Assembly: GCA_945878865.1 (NCBI GenBank)
Contig: CAMCUD010000021.1
Span: 19,879 to 83,878, forward strand
Direction: 5' to 3'
Length of the DNA: 64,000 nt
Source of the DNA: Bifidobacterium breve
GTDB lineage: Bacteria > Actinomycetota > Thermoleophilia > Solirubrobacterales > Solirubrobacteraceae
Notes under the pieces: model-generated
What the model was told of the DNA's origin: nothing
What the model saw: the letters and a program-made list of their open reading frames with translations, nothing else
The model's database searches: none
Position numbers and translations under genes: made by a program
Shown here: one piece after another, positions 1 through 9,141 of the stretch
Position numbering within the stretch: the stretch's first letter is position 1
Layout: every line of letters begins with the position of its first letter

Positions 1-587
1 TCGCGCGGCTGCGCGGGCACGACGACCTCGACCATGCCCGCGAGCTGGCCGAGCGCCTCCAAGCGGACATGGACCGCCCGCTGCGCCACCTCTCCCGCGG
101 CAACCACCAGAAGGTCGGGCTTGTCCAGGCGATGTTCCACCGGCCGGAGCTCCTGCTCCTCGACGAGCCGACCGGCGGGCTGGATCCGCTCATGCAGGAG
201 ACGTTCCTCGACCTCGTCGGCGAGGCGCGGCAGCGCGGCGCCACCGTGTTCCTGTCGTCGCACAACCTCGACGAGGTCCATCGCGTCTGCGAGCGTGTGG
301 GCATCATCCGCGAGGGCCGGCTCATCGCGGTGGAGAACATCGGCGACCTCATCCGCGGCGCGCTGCGGCACGTCCGCGTCGTCCTCGGCACGCCCGCCGA
401 CCCGGCGCCGTTCGCCGCGCTGCCGGGCGCCCAGGACGTGCGCGCCGACGGGGCCAGCGTGACGCTGCGGCTTGCCGGCGACGTCGCGCCGCTCGTGCGG
501 CTGGTCGCCGATCTCGACGTCGTCGACCTCGAGATCGGCCGCGCCAGCCTCGAAGAGGTCTTCCTCTCCTACTACGGCCGCACATGA
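1..587 (+). CDS. ABC transporter ATP-binding protein, 5' truncated by the window edge
   Basis: C-terminal part of an ABC-transporter nucleotide-binding subunit. The reading frame is open from base 3, so the start and the Walker A motif lie upstream of the window. Visible in order are the signature motif LSRGN (a variant of LSGGQ), Walker B LLLLDEP followed by the D-loop GGLD, and the switch histidine in SSHNLDE. A small C-terminal regulatory extension follows, as is common in exporters of the drug/antibiotic ABC-2 class. Its stop overlaps the start of the downstream permease (ATGA), so the two are translationally coupled and form one exporter. The substrate cannot be told from sequence. Confidence 0.95.
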   Translation, partial: ARLRGHDDLDHARELAERLQADMDRPLRHLSRGNHQKVGLVQAMFHRPELLLLDEPTGGLDPLMQETFLDLVGEARQRGATVFLSSHNLDEVHRVCERVGIIREGRLIAVENIGDLIRGALRHVRVVLGTPADPAPFAALPGAQDVRADGASVTLRLAGDVAPLVRLVADLDVVDLEIGRASLEEVFLSYYGRT

Positions 588-1372
588 TCGAGCTCGTCCG
601 CCACCAGCACGCCCGCCGCCTGCGCAGCACCCTCGTGTGGGGCGTGTCGTTCGGCCTGCTCGGCCTCATGATGGTCGCGGTCTTCAGCAGCATCGACACC
701 GCGACGTTCGCCAAGGCGATCGAGGCCTACCCGCAGTCGCTGCTCGACGCGTTCGGCATCAGCCCGGACAGCTACACCACCACCGAGGGGTTCCTGCAGG
801 GTGAGCTCATGAGCTTCATGCTGCCGCTGGCGATCGGCTTCTACCCGATCCTCGCCGCGGCCCGCGCGATGGCGGGCGCCGAGCAGAACCGCTCGCTCGA
901 CGTGGTGCTCAGCCAGCCCGTGCCGCGGTGGCAGGTGCCGGTCTCGACGTTCGTCGCGTTCACGATCGGGCTGCTCGAGATCGCGCTGCTCTTCACGGTG
1001 ATCACGTGGGCGTCGGCCGCGGCGTTCGGGGTGGGCCTGGACTTCGGCGACATGCTCGCGGGCGCGGTCAACCTCCTGCCGCTGGCCCTGCTGTTCGGCG
1101 GCATCGCGCTCGTGGTCTCGGCGGTCGCCAGGCAGAGCAGCGTGGTGACGGGCGTCGCGGGCGGCGCGCTCGTCCTCGCCTACCTTGCCGACACCGCGGG
1201 GAAGATCGCCACGGACATCGACTGGCTGACGAAGATCACGCCGTTCCGGTTCTACGGGGCGGCGATCCAGGACGGGCTCGACGCTGGAGACGTCGCGGCG
1301 CTGGTGGCCGGCGCGGTGCTGCTCTGCGCGATCTCCGTGCCGCTGTTCCGCCGCCACGACGTCCGCGCGTAG
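584..1372 (+). CDS. ABC-2 type transporter permease
   Basis: 262-residue integral membrane protein with about six hydrophobic segments (first at roughly residues 18-38, then around 80-100, 120-145, 160-185, 190-210 and 235-255). There is a long loop between the first two, as in ABC-2 permeases. It is the membrane partner of the ATP-binding protein immediately upstream, whose stop codon it overlaps by four bases. The pair probably exports a small hydrophobic compound or lipid. No substrate-specific motif is visible and no regulator is adjacent. Confidence 0.88.
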   Translation: MIELVRHQHARRLRSTLVWGVSFGLLGLMMVAVFSSIDTATFAKAIEAYPQSLLDAFGISPDSYTTTEGFLQGELMSFMLPLAIGFYPILAAARAMAGAEQNRSLDVVLSQPVPRWQVPVSTFVAFTIGLLEIALLFTVITWASAAAFGVGLDFGDMLAGAVNLLPLALLFGGIALVVSAVARQSSVVTGVAGGALVLAYLADTAGKIATDIDWLTKITPFRFYGAAIQDGLDAGDVAALVAGAVLLCAISVPLFRRHDVRA

Positions 1373-1396
1373 CTCGGCGGCGTTCAATCGCGGGGC

Positions 1397-1416
1397 TCCG
1401 GGTCCGATCACCCGGA
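1397..1416 (+). other. Hairpin immediately before a start codon
   Basis: TCCGGGT and ACCCGGA form a perfect 7-bp inverted repeat around a 6-base loop. It ends two bases before the ATG of the diguanylate cyclase gene, where a Shine-Dalgarno sequence would normally sit. No purine-rich ribosome site is visible there. It could fold in the mRNA leader or serve as a protein-binding site. Function is not known. Confidence 0.4.
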
Positions 1417-1418
1417 CG

Positions 1419-3065
<1,647 letters not shown>

Positions 3066-3072
3066 CGGCGTC

Positions 3073-3315
3073 TCAGAGCGGCAGCTTGCCGCGCCCGCGG
3101 CGACCGGCGCTCGCGCTGCGTCCCGCGGCCTTCTGGCTCGTGTGAAACGGCTTGGAGAACCAGCGACCGAGGGGGCCGGGGGCGAGATGCGCCATCCGGC
3201 CGCCGGCCCCGAAGGTGCGCTGGGTGGCGCGCTCGGGATGGCGGGACAGCCGCGGCGCGACGAACGCGAGCACCAGGAGGACGATGCAGATGACGATGAC
3301 GGCGGCGATGATCAT
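3073..3315 (-). CDS. Small single-pass membrane protein (DUF6411-like)
   Basis: 80-residue protein with one strongly hydrophobic N-terminal helix (about 3-23, rich in Ile, Val and Leu) and a basic, Gly/Arg-rich cytoplasmic tail that includes LSRHPERATQRTFGAGGR and ends GRRGRGKLPL. From memory it matches the actinobacterial DUF6411 family of tiny membrane proteins, though I could not check this. Function is unknown. It converges on the diguanylate cyclase gene with a 7-base gap. The ATG at 3315 is the only sensible start. Confidence 0.75.
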   Translation of the reverse strand: MIIAAVIVICIVLLVLAFVAPRLSRHPERATQRTFGAGGRMAHLAPGPLGRWFSKPFHTSQKAAGRSASAGRRGRGKLPL

Positions 3316-3356
3316 GGCCGCCTCATGCCCATGCAGGGGCGCCGCGAATCGCGCGA

Positions 3357-4064
3357 TCAGAGAGGCGGCTCGCCGGCCTCGAACATCCGCGCAAGCGCGA
3401 CGCCGACGCGGTCACGCACGACGAGCGCGCTACGCAGCACGTGCGCGCGCATGAAGGCGACCGCCGCCTGCCCCTCGCCGGCGCGGATCGCGTCGAGGAT
3501 CTCGGCGTGCTCGGTGAGCGTCGCGGCGATCCGCTCGTCGCTCGTGAAGTCGTGGATGCGCAGGATCCGGATGCGGTCGTTGAGGTCGCGCAGCAGGCGC
3601 TCGGCGGTCTCGTGGCCGCTCGCGGCGGCGACCCGCTGGTGGAAGTCCTCGTCGGCGTGGACGAAGTCCGGCCCGCGCAGGTCGGCGCGGCCCTCACGCC
3701 AGTCCTCTGCCAGGCGGCTCCAGTCCTCGTGCAGCGCGGTGAGCGCATCCTGGTCGCCCGACTGGGCGGCGCGGGCGACGACGAGCTCCTCGATCGCGAC
3801 GCGCACGTCGTAGAGCTCGCGCATCTGCCGCACGCTCGGAACGGCCGGGCGCAGGCCGCCGGACGGGTCGCGCTCGAGATGGCCGTCGCCCTCCAGACGG
3901 CGCAGCGCCTCGCGGATCGGCGTGCGGCTCGTCCCGTGCTCCTCGGCGAGCTGGAGCTCGACGAGCCGCTGGCCCACGGGGAACTCTCCACGCAGCAGGC
4001 GGTCGCGAATCTCCAGGTACACCCGCTCTGCGCGCGAGACGGTGGGCTGATCTCCGACGCTCAC
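3357..4064 (-). CDS. GntR family transcriptional regulator, FCD subfamily
   Basis: 235-residue regulator. An N-terminal winged helix (about 10-75) carries the GntR signature LAEEHGTSRTPIREALRRLEGDG. An all-helical FCD ligand-binding domain follows (about 90-220), with the Asp/His metal-ligand pattern (DEDFH, then later H residues). The GTG at 4064 was chosen because AGGA sits 10 bases upstream and the protein then starts just before the DNA-binding domain. The same frame stays open further upstream but would run antisense through the amidase gene. It is divergent from the amidase/permease pair, and the gap carries a repeated 12-bp motif, so it most likely controls that pair in response to the substrate. 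Confidence 0.93.
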   Translation of the reverse strand: MSVGDQPTVSRAERVYLEIRDRLLRGEFPVGQRLVELQLAEEHGTSRTPIREALRRLEGDGHLERDPSGGLRPAVPSVRQMRELYDVRVAIEELVVARAAQSGDQDALTALHEDWSRLAEDWREGRADLRGPDFVHADEDFHQRVAAASGHETAERLLRDLNDRIRILRIHDFTSDERIAATLTEHAEILDAIRAGEGQAAVAFMRAHVLRSALVVRDRVGVALARMFEAGEPPL

Positions 4065-4088
4065 GCCGTCGATCCTACGCCCCCATGC

Positions 4089-4100
4089 TGCATACACCGC
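4089..4100 (+). promoter_or_regulatory. Operator-like repeat copy 1, TGCATACACCGC
   Basis: Exact 12-bp copy of the sequence at 4288-4299. It lies 25 bases upstream of the GntR gene start (4064), while the other copy lies 25 bases upstream of the amidase start (4324). Placement beside each start suggests a regulator site acting on both divergent promoters. Binding by the GntR protein is inferred. Confidence 0.55.
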
Positions 4101-4208
4101 TGTGTCCATGCCGATTCGCCACATGGTCGGAAGTGGGGACCCCCGCTGGCGGACCACCCCCGCGAAGCCGCCGCAACGACGGGGAATTCGGCGGTCAGTC
4201 GAAGTCAC

Positions 4209-4227
4209 TTCGGACCGTTGGTCCAAA
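4209..4227 (+). promoter_or_regulatory. Inverted repeat in the GntR/amidase intergenic region
   Basis: GGACC-GTT-GGTCC, extended to TTCGGACC / GGTCCAAA arms with one mismatch, and containing the perfect palindrome TTGGTCCAA. FCD-type GntR regulators commonly bind short palindromes of this kind. It sits centrally in the 259-bp divergent spacer and is a second candidate operator or promoter-proximal site. Confidence 0.4.
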
Positions 4228-4287
4228 GCCATGCGGGGGAGGCGGACGTAGCGTGCCGACCGTCGTCCACCCGGCCGTCGACGACAT

Positions 4288-4299
4288 TGCATACACCGC
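4288..4299 (+). promoter_or_regulatory. Operator-like repeat copy 2, TGCATACACCGC
   Basis: Second exact copy of the 12-bp sequence at 4089-4100, placed just upstream of the amidase gene. A repressor bound here would cover the leader or core promoter of the amidase/permease operon. Assignment to the adjacent GntR regulator is inferred from position. Confidence 0.55.
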
Positions 4300-4323
4300 A
4301 CGGGGCCGGACCAGCGGAGCCAC

Positions 4324-5028
4324 ATGACACCACCACTCACCGCGAGCGTCGACGCCGCGCCGTACGCGTACGAGTTCGACCCGGCGACGACCGCGCTCGT
4401 GATCATCGACATGCAGCGGGACTTCCTCGAACCCGGCGGGTTCGGCGAGATGCTCGGCAACGACGTCAGCCTGCTCGCCAAGACCGTCGAGCCGCTGAAG
4501 AAGGTCCTCGCCGCCGCGCGTGAGACCGGGATGACCGTCATCCACACGCGTGAGGGCCACCGTCCCGACCTCACCGACCTGCCGCCCTCCAAACGCGATC
4601 GCGGCAAGGGCGAGAAGACGATCGGCAGCCCCGGGCCGAAGGGCCGCATCCTCGTCCGCGGGGAGTACGGCCACGACATCATCGACGACCTCGCCCCGAT
4701 CGACGGGGAGGCGGTGCTCGACAAGCCCGGCAAGGGCGCGTTCTACGCCACCGACCTCGAGCTCCTGCTCAAGAACACCGGCATCACCCACCTGATCGTG
4801 ACGGGCGTCACCACCGAGGTGTGCGTCCACACGACGACCCGGGAGGCCAACGACCGCGGCTTCGAGTGCCTCGTGCTCTCGGACTGCACGGGGTCGTACT
4901 TCCCGGAGTTCCACGAGATGGCCCTGAAGATGATCTCCGCACAGGGCGGGATCTTCGGCTGGGTCGCCGACTCGGAGGCGCTGCTCGCGGCGCTTCCCGT
5001 TCCGTCCACCGCGAGTCAGGGAGCCTGA
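4324..5028 (+). CDS. Isochorismatase-family cysteine amidohydrolase, biuret hydrolase-like
   Basis: 234-residue cytoplasmic hydrolase. The cysteine-hydrolase triad is visible: D29 in IIDMQRDF, K134 in DKPGKGAF and C167 in [17 protein letters not shown]. The stretches [29 protein letters not shown] and [14 protein letters not shown] closely resemble, from memory, biuret amidohydrolase (BiuH, biuret to allophanate plus ammonia). Related ureidoacrylate amidohydrolases are less close. The substrate is therefore probably biuret or a similar ureido compound. The permease starts three bases downstream, so the two are co-transcribed. No allophanate hydrolase gene lies in the window, so complete breakdown would need a gene elsewhere. 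Family assignment is firm and the exact substrate is inferred. Confidence 0.9.
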   Translation: MTPPLTASVDAAPYAYEFDPATTALVIIDMQRDFLEPGGFGEMLGNDVSLLAKTVEPLKKVLAAARETGMTVIHTREGHRPDLTDLPPSKRDRGKGEKTIGSPGPKGRILVRGEYGHDIIDDLAPIDGEAVLDKPGKGAFYATDLELLLKNTGITHLIVTGVTTEVCVHTTTREANDRGFECLVLSDCTGSYFPEFHEMALKMISAQGGIFGWVADSEALLAALPVPSTASQGA

Positions 5029-5031
5029 TCC

Positions 5032-6666
5032 GTGTCTGCCAACGCTGCATCCCCTCCGTCGCTTCCGCTGTGGACGAGGGGCGACCTGAACGCCTTCTTC
5101 GGGCTGTTCATCAACATGCTCGTCAACGTCATCGTCCTCACGGGCCTGTGCATCTTCGTCGTGAAGATCCCCGCGGGTGATGTGACCGGGACGATCCTGC
5201 CCGCGCTCGGCCTCGGGCTGCTGTTCGGCAACTGCTTCTACTTCTACCTCGCCCGCCAGCTGGCGGCGAAGACCGGGCGGTCGGACGTCACCGCGCTGCC
5301 GTACGGGCCGTCCGTCCCGCACATGTTCATCGTCGCGCTCGTGATCATGCTGCCGACGTTCCTGGCCACGAAGGACCCGGGCAAGGCCTGGGCGGCGGGC
5401 GTCGCATGGGCGTTCATCATCGGCGTGATCGTCCTCATCGGGGCGTTCGTCGGGCCGTTCATCCGCAAGTACACGCCGACGGCGGCGATGCTCGGCACCC
5501 TCGCCGGCATCTCGATCACGTTCATCTCGATGCGGCCCGCCGCGCAGATGTGGGAGGCGGCGTGGATCGCGCTGCCCGTGCTCGCGATCATCATCATCGG
5601 CTTCGTCTCCGGGGTGAAGCTCCCCGGCAACTTCCCGATCGGACTCGCGGCGCTGCTCGTCGGCACGGCGATCGGCTGGATCGGCGGCTTCATGGAGACC
5701 GCCGCCGTGAGCGACGCGGCGAAGGACATCGCGGTCGGCCTGCCCAACCTCCAGATCGACCGTCTGCTCGACGGTCTGGACGGCATCTCGCCGCTGCTCG
5801 CCACCGCGATCCCACTCGGCATCTACAACTTCACCGAGGCGATGAGCAACGTCGAATCGGCGAAGGCCGCGGGCGACGACTACAACCTGCGGGCGGTGCT
5901 CCTCGCCGACGGCACCGGCGCCGTCATCGGCTCGGCGCTCGGCAGCCCGTTCCCGCCCGCCGTCTACATCGGCCACCCGGGCTGGAAGGCCGCCGGCGGA
6001 CGCGTCAGCTACTCGCTGGCGACCGGCGTCGTGATCTTCCTGCTCTGCACGCTGTCGCTGTTCCCGCTGCTGTCCGCGCTCCTGCCGATCCCCGCGATCG
6101 TGCCGGTCCTGCTGTTCATCGGCCTCGTCATCGGCGCCCAGGCGTTCACGTCGGTGCCGCGGGCGTACTACCCGGCGATCATCCTCGCGATCGTGCCGAA
6201 CGTCGCCTCGTGGGGCGCCGGGCTCATCGACTCGACGCTGTCGGCGGCGGGCACGACGGTGGACAAGGTCGGCCTGGAGAACCTCTCCGCGGCCGGCGCG
6301 ATCTACGGCGGGCTCAGTGCCCTGGGCGCCGGCGCGGTGCTCGCGGGCATGATCCTCGGCGCGATCGCGGTGTACATGATCGATCGCAACTTCCTCGCGG
6401 CCGCCGCGTGGTCGGGGATCGGCGCGGCGCTGTCGGCGATCGGCCTGATCCACGGCGCGAAGGTCGAGATCTTCGCCGACACGAAGATCGCGCTGGGCTA
6501 CGCGTTCATGGCGATCGTCTGTCTGGGCTTCTACCTCCTGAAGCCGCCCCCTCGCGAGCGCGACAAGGACGACCCGCTGGATCTCCACTTGGGCGATGCC
6601 GGAGTCGAGCCCGTCGAGCTGCTGTCCCCGATGCCCGAGAAGAAGGAGGCACCCGCTCCCGCGTAG
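5032..6666 (+). CDS. NCS2-type (xanthine/uracil permease family) transporter
   Basis: 544-residue protein with about 12-14 hydrophobic segments and a short charged cytoplasmic tail. The GTG start lies three bases after the amidase stop. Features typical of the nucleobase/ascorbate superfamily include the early TALPYGPSVPH stretch and a central acidic segment, IYNFTEAMSNVESAKAAGDDYN, near where NCS2 permeases bind substrate. It is longer than the usual 430-480 residues of bacterial NCS2 permeases. Operon context with a biuret-hydrolase-like enzyme suggests uptake of a urea derivative, biuret or a related heterocycle rather than a classical nucleobase. Specificity is inferred. Confidence 0.85.
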   Translation: MSANAASPPSLPLWTRGDLNAFFGLFINMLVNVIVLTGLCIFVVKIPAGDVTGTILPALGLGLLFGNCFYFYLARQLAAKTGRSDVTALPYGPSVPHMFIVALVIMLPTFLATKDPGKAWAAGVAWAFIIGVIVLIGAFVGPFIRKYTPTAAMLGTLAGISITFISMRPAAQMWEAAWIALPVLAIIIIGFVSGVKLPGNFPIGLAALLVGTAIGWIGGFMETAAVSDAAKDIAVGLPNLQIDRLLDGLDGISPLLATAIPLGIYNFTEAMSNVESAKAAGDDYNLRAVLLADGTGAVIGSALGSPFPPAVYIGHPGWKAAGGRVSYSLATGVVIFLLCTLSLFPLLSALLPIPAIVPVLLFIGLVIGAQAFTSVPRAYYPAIILAIVPNVASWGAGLIDSTLSAAGTTVDKVGLENLSAAGAIYGGLSALGAGAVLAGMILGAIAVYMIDRNFLAAAAWSGIGAALSAIGLIHGAKVEIFADTKIALGYAFMAIVCLGFYLLKPPPRERDKDDPLDLHLGDAGVEPVELLSPMPEKKEAPAPA

Positions 6667-6693
6667 ACCTCAGTCCGTCGTTTCGAGTGCAGG

Positions 6694-6721
6694 CAACGGC
6701 CCCGCTTCGGCGGGGCCGTTG
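6694..6721 (+). terminator. Intrinsic terminator-like hairpin with TTCG tetraloop
   Basis: AACGGCCCCGC and GCGGGGCCGTT pair perfectly around a TTCG tetraloop, with one further C-G pair at the base. It lies 28 bases after the permease stop and just before the convergent gene. There is no T-run after it, only GTCGTC, as with the other hairpins in this window. It could end transcription from both sides. Confidence 0.8.
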
Positions 6722-6726
6722 TCGTC

Positions 6727-7077
6727 TCAGAAGGGCCGGCGCGCGAACGCGAACGCCGTCCGGTCCAGGCGGGCGCCGTCGATCTGCGCGCACACCGTGC
6801 CCGTCAGGGCGTCCGCGCTGGCGCGGGCGCGCACCGTCACGCCGTGCGCGCGGACGGTGAAGCGCCCGTCGGGCCCGACGGGCACGCCGTCCTCCCGCAG
6901 CCGGACGTCCCGGACGCCCGACGCCTCGCCGTACGTGCGCACGCAGCCCTCGAGACGGGCCACGTTCGATGGCGAGATCGTCACCACGACGCGGGCGTCG
7001 GACATCACGCCGTCGGGGGAGGCGGTGGTGAGGGTCCCGGCGTAGAAGCCGGCGGGGGAGGCGGTGGTCGCGTGCAT
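6727..7077 (-). CDS. Hypothetical protein, beta-rich, 116 residues
   Basis: Not recognised. The protein from the ATG at 7077 has alternating hydrophobic and polar residues suggesting beta strands (ARVVVTISPS, RFTVRAHGVTVRARA), two cysteines and no signal peptide or membrane helix. It lies 29 bases downstream of rsgA on the same strand and could be co-transcribed with it. It ends close to the strong hairpin after the permease operon. Coding status is supported by codon-position GC bias and the tidy fit between neighbours. No function is proposed. Confidence 0.6.
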   Translation of the reverse strand: MHATTASPAGFYAGTLTTASPDGVMSDARVVVTISPSNVARLEGCVRTYGEASGVRDVRLREDGVPVGPDGRFTVRAHGVTVRARASADALTGTVCAQIDGARLDRTAFAFARRPF

Positions 7078-7106
7078 GTCGGGACAACCGCCTCCCCGCC
7101 GTGGTG

Positions 7107-8087
7107 TTACGCGCCGCCGCCCTTGATCTTGCGGGCCTCGCGCTGGAGCCGGCTGTAGGAGCGCCCGCGGCGTTCGCGCTCGCGCGACGCCGCCCGCCGG
7201 TCGTCGACCCACGCCTGCTCGCGGCGGAGCTTGTGCCAGTCGGCCAGGCGGCCGGGATCGACGCCGGCCGCCACGGCGCAGCCGGGCTCGCCGTCGTGCG
7301 CGCAGTCGGCGAACCGGCAGCCTGCGGCAAGCTCGTCGATGTCGGTGAACCCGGCCGTCCCGTCGTCCCACACGCCGATCTCCCGGATCCCGGGCGTGTC
7401 GATGAGCAGGGCACCGTGGGGGAGGGTCAACAGCTCGCGCGTCACCGTCGTGTGCCGACCGCGGTCGTCGGCGGCGCGGACGTCGCTGGTGGCCTGCCGG
7501 TCGGTGCCGAGCAGGGCGTTGGCGAGCGTGGACTTCCCGGCGCCGCTCGGCCCGAGGAGCACGGCGGTCTCCCCCGGAACGAGCAGCGTGCGCAGGATCG
7601 CCACGCCCTCCCCGCTCGGGGCGCTGACGGCGACGCCGTCGGGGACACCGAGGTGGCGGGCCAGGGTCACCGCACGCTCGTCCCCGTCGTCGGCGCGGTC
7701 GGCCTTCGTCAGGACGAGCGCGCCCGCCACTCCGCCCGCTGCCGCGAGCGCGACGAGCCGCTCGGCGCGCCGCACGTTCGGGTCGGGCAACGGCTCGACG
7801 ACGAGCGCGAGGTCGACGTTCGCGGCGAGGACCTGGCCGGTCGTCGCGCTGCCGGCGGCACGACGCACGATCGTGCCCGCCCGGTCGTGGATGTGCGCGA
7901 TCGCGCCGGCCTCGTCGAGGTCGACCCAGTCGCCGGTGACCGGCGGGCCGGTCCGTTCGTCACGCAGGCGCCCGCGAGCGGGCACGAGCAGGGGGCCGGA
8001 GCCCCCGTCGCCGGTCGGCTGCACGAGCCACCGGTCGGGGTACTGCGCCAGAACCCGCGCACGGCGCGGGCCATCGGAAGGTGTCAC
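7107..8087 (-). CDS. rsgA: Ribosome small subunit-dependent GTPase A
   Basis: 326-residue circularly permuted GTPase that helps late 30S subunit maturation. An N-terminal OB-like region (to about 90) is followed by the permuted G motifs: G4 TKAD near 126, G1 P-loop GPSGAGKST near 178-186, a switch region with RGRHTT, and G3 DTPG near 220. The C-terminal zinc knuckle CRFADCAHDGEPGC lies near 256-270. A basic C-terminal tail (RRAASRERERRGRSYSR, about 297-313) is suited to RNA contact. Length and motif order fit the RsgA/YjeQ family well. Confidence 0.96.
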   Translation of the reverse strand: MTPSDGPRRARVLAQYPDRWLVQPTGDGGSGPLLVPARGRLRDERTGPPVTGDWVDLDEAGAIAHIHDRAGTIVRRAAGSATTGQVLAANVDLALVVEPLPDPNVRRAERLVALAAAGGVAGALVLTKADRADDGDERAVTLARHLGVPDGVAVSAPSGEGVAILRTLLVPGETAVLLGPSGAGKSTLANALLGTDRQATSDVRAADDRGRHTTVTRELLTLPHGALLIDTPGIREIGVWDDGTAGFTDIDELAAGCRFADCAHDGEPGCAVAAGVDPGRLADWHKLRREQAWVDDRRAASRERERRGRSYSRLQREARKIKGGGA

Positions 8088-8193
8088 TGGAGGAACTCCA
8101 CATCGTCGTCACGGTCAGGGTCGCGGGGCGCCGGGCCACAGCGGCCCGGCGCGGTCAGGCGACCGCGGCGGCGTGCGAGGAGATGTGGAGGCG

Positions 8194-8487
8194 ATGCGTC
8201 ATCCGCAGATGACGGTAGCGGGCGCCGCGCCCGGGTTCAACCGCTCGACGCCCTTCGCGCAGACCTGCAACCCTTGCGTGGCTATGAGCTTGTCCCCCGT
8301 CATCGAGCGCCGCTCGACCAACGGACCGACGCACCCCGGCGAGGAGATCTGCCACATCGTCACCGAGGACGATCCCGACCGCGCGCTGTGCGGCAAGGAC
8401 GTCACCGGCTGGCCGTGGAACCCGCCGTGGCCCGTGTGCGTCGTCTGCGAGGACCTCGCCGGGTCTCCGCTGCGCCCGCCCGTCTGA
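8194..8487 (+). CDS. Small putative zinc-binding protein
   Basis: 97 residues from the ATG at 8194, which has GGAG just upstream. A later in-frame ATG at 8284 would give 67 residues and still keep all the conserved-looking part. The C-terminal half holds H and C residues in a metal-site-like spacing: EEICHIVTED, then ALCGKDVTG, then VCVVCEDL. This resembles small actinobacterial zinc-ribbon proteins of the DUF3039 kind, though I cannot confirm the family. It lies between rsgA and the NarL-type regulator, both on the other strand. Function is unknown. Confidence 0.6.
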   Translation: MRHPQMTVAGAAPGFNRSTPFAQTCNPCVAMSLSPVIERRSTNGPTHPGEEICHIVTEDDPDRALCGKDVTGWPWNPPWPVCVVCEDLAGSPLRPPV

Positions 8488-8496
8488 GCCGAACCG

Positions 8497-9141
8497 CTAC
8501 GCCCCGAGGTACGTCAGCACCGCCAGCACCCGGCGGTGCCCGCCGTCCCCTGCGCTGAGGCCGAGCTTCTCAAAGATCGCCGTCACGTGGCGCTCGACCG
8601 CGCCGACGCTCACGACGAGCCGGTCGGCGATCTGCTTGTTGCCGAGCCCCTCGGCCATCGCCTCGAGCACCTCGCGCTCGCGCGGGGTGAGCGTCTCCAG
8701 CGGGTCGTCGGCGCGGCGGCGGCCGAGCATCTGCGCGACGACCTCCGGGTCGAGGACCGAGCCGCCCTCGGCCACGCGGCGCACCGCGTCGACGAAGCGG
8801 TCGACCTCGGCGATGCGGTCCTTCAGCAGGTAGCCGACACCCTCGGTGCCGCCTTCGAGCAGGCGGGTCACGTAGTGCTCTTCGACGTACTGCGAGAGCA
8901 CGAGGATGCCGGTGTCCGGCAGCTCGGCGCGGATCGCCTCGGCGGCGCGCAGGCCCTCGTCGCCGTGGTCCGGGGGCATGCGGATGTCGATGATCGCGAC
9001 GTCCGGCTTGTGGCCGCGGACCTTGCGGACGAGCTCCTCGCCGTCGCCGGCCTGGCCGACGACCTCGATGCCCTCACCCTCGAGGATCCTCGCCGCGCCC
9101 TCGCGCAGCAGGACGCTGTCCTCGCCGATCACGACCCGCAT
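8497..9141 (-). CDS. NarL/FixJ-type response regulator
   Basis: 214-residue DNA-binding regulator. A receiver domain (about 1-120) has acidic residues E7 and D8 and phosphoacceptor D52 in AIIDIRMPP. A LuxR-type helix-turn-helix (about 145-205) contains LTPREREVLEAMAEGLGNKQIA and VERHVTAIFEKLGL. Its start overlaps the end of the histidine kinase gene by 13 bases, so it is that kinase's cognate output. Receiver residues MPPDHGDEGL are typical of actinobacterial regulators paired with HisKA_3 kinases. The target genes are unknown. Confidence 0.94.
   Translation of the reverse strand: MRVVIGEDSVLLREGAARILEGEGIEVVGQAGDGEELVRKVRGHKPDVAIIDIRMPPDHGDEGLRAAEAIRAELPDTGILVLSQYVEEHYVTRLLEGGTEGVGYLLKDRIAEVDRFVDAVRRVAEGGSVLDPEVVAQMLGRRRADDPLETLTPREREVLEAMAEGLGNKQIADRLVVSVGAVERHVTAIFEKLGLSAGDGGHRRVLAVLTYLGA

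Noticed and set aside
4065..4733. Upstream extension of the GntR regulator to 4733
   Set aside because: It would overlap the divergent amidase start and both operator-like repeats, while GTG 4064 has a good ribosome site and a normal family N-terminus.
4195..6588. A 797-codon minus-strand open frame
   Set aside because: Antisense to the amidase and permease genes, which have clear family motifs. Its composition is that of a GC-rich shadow.
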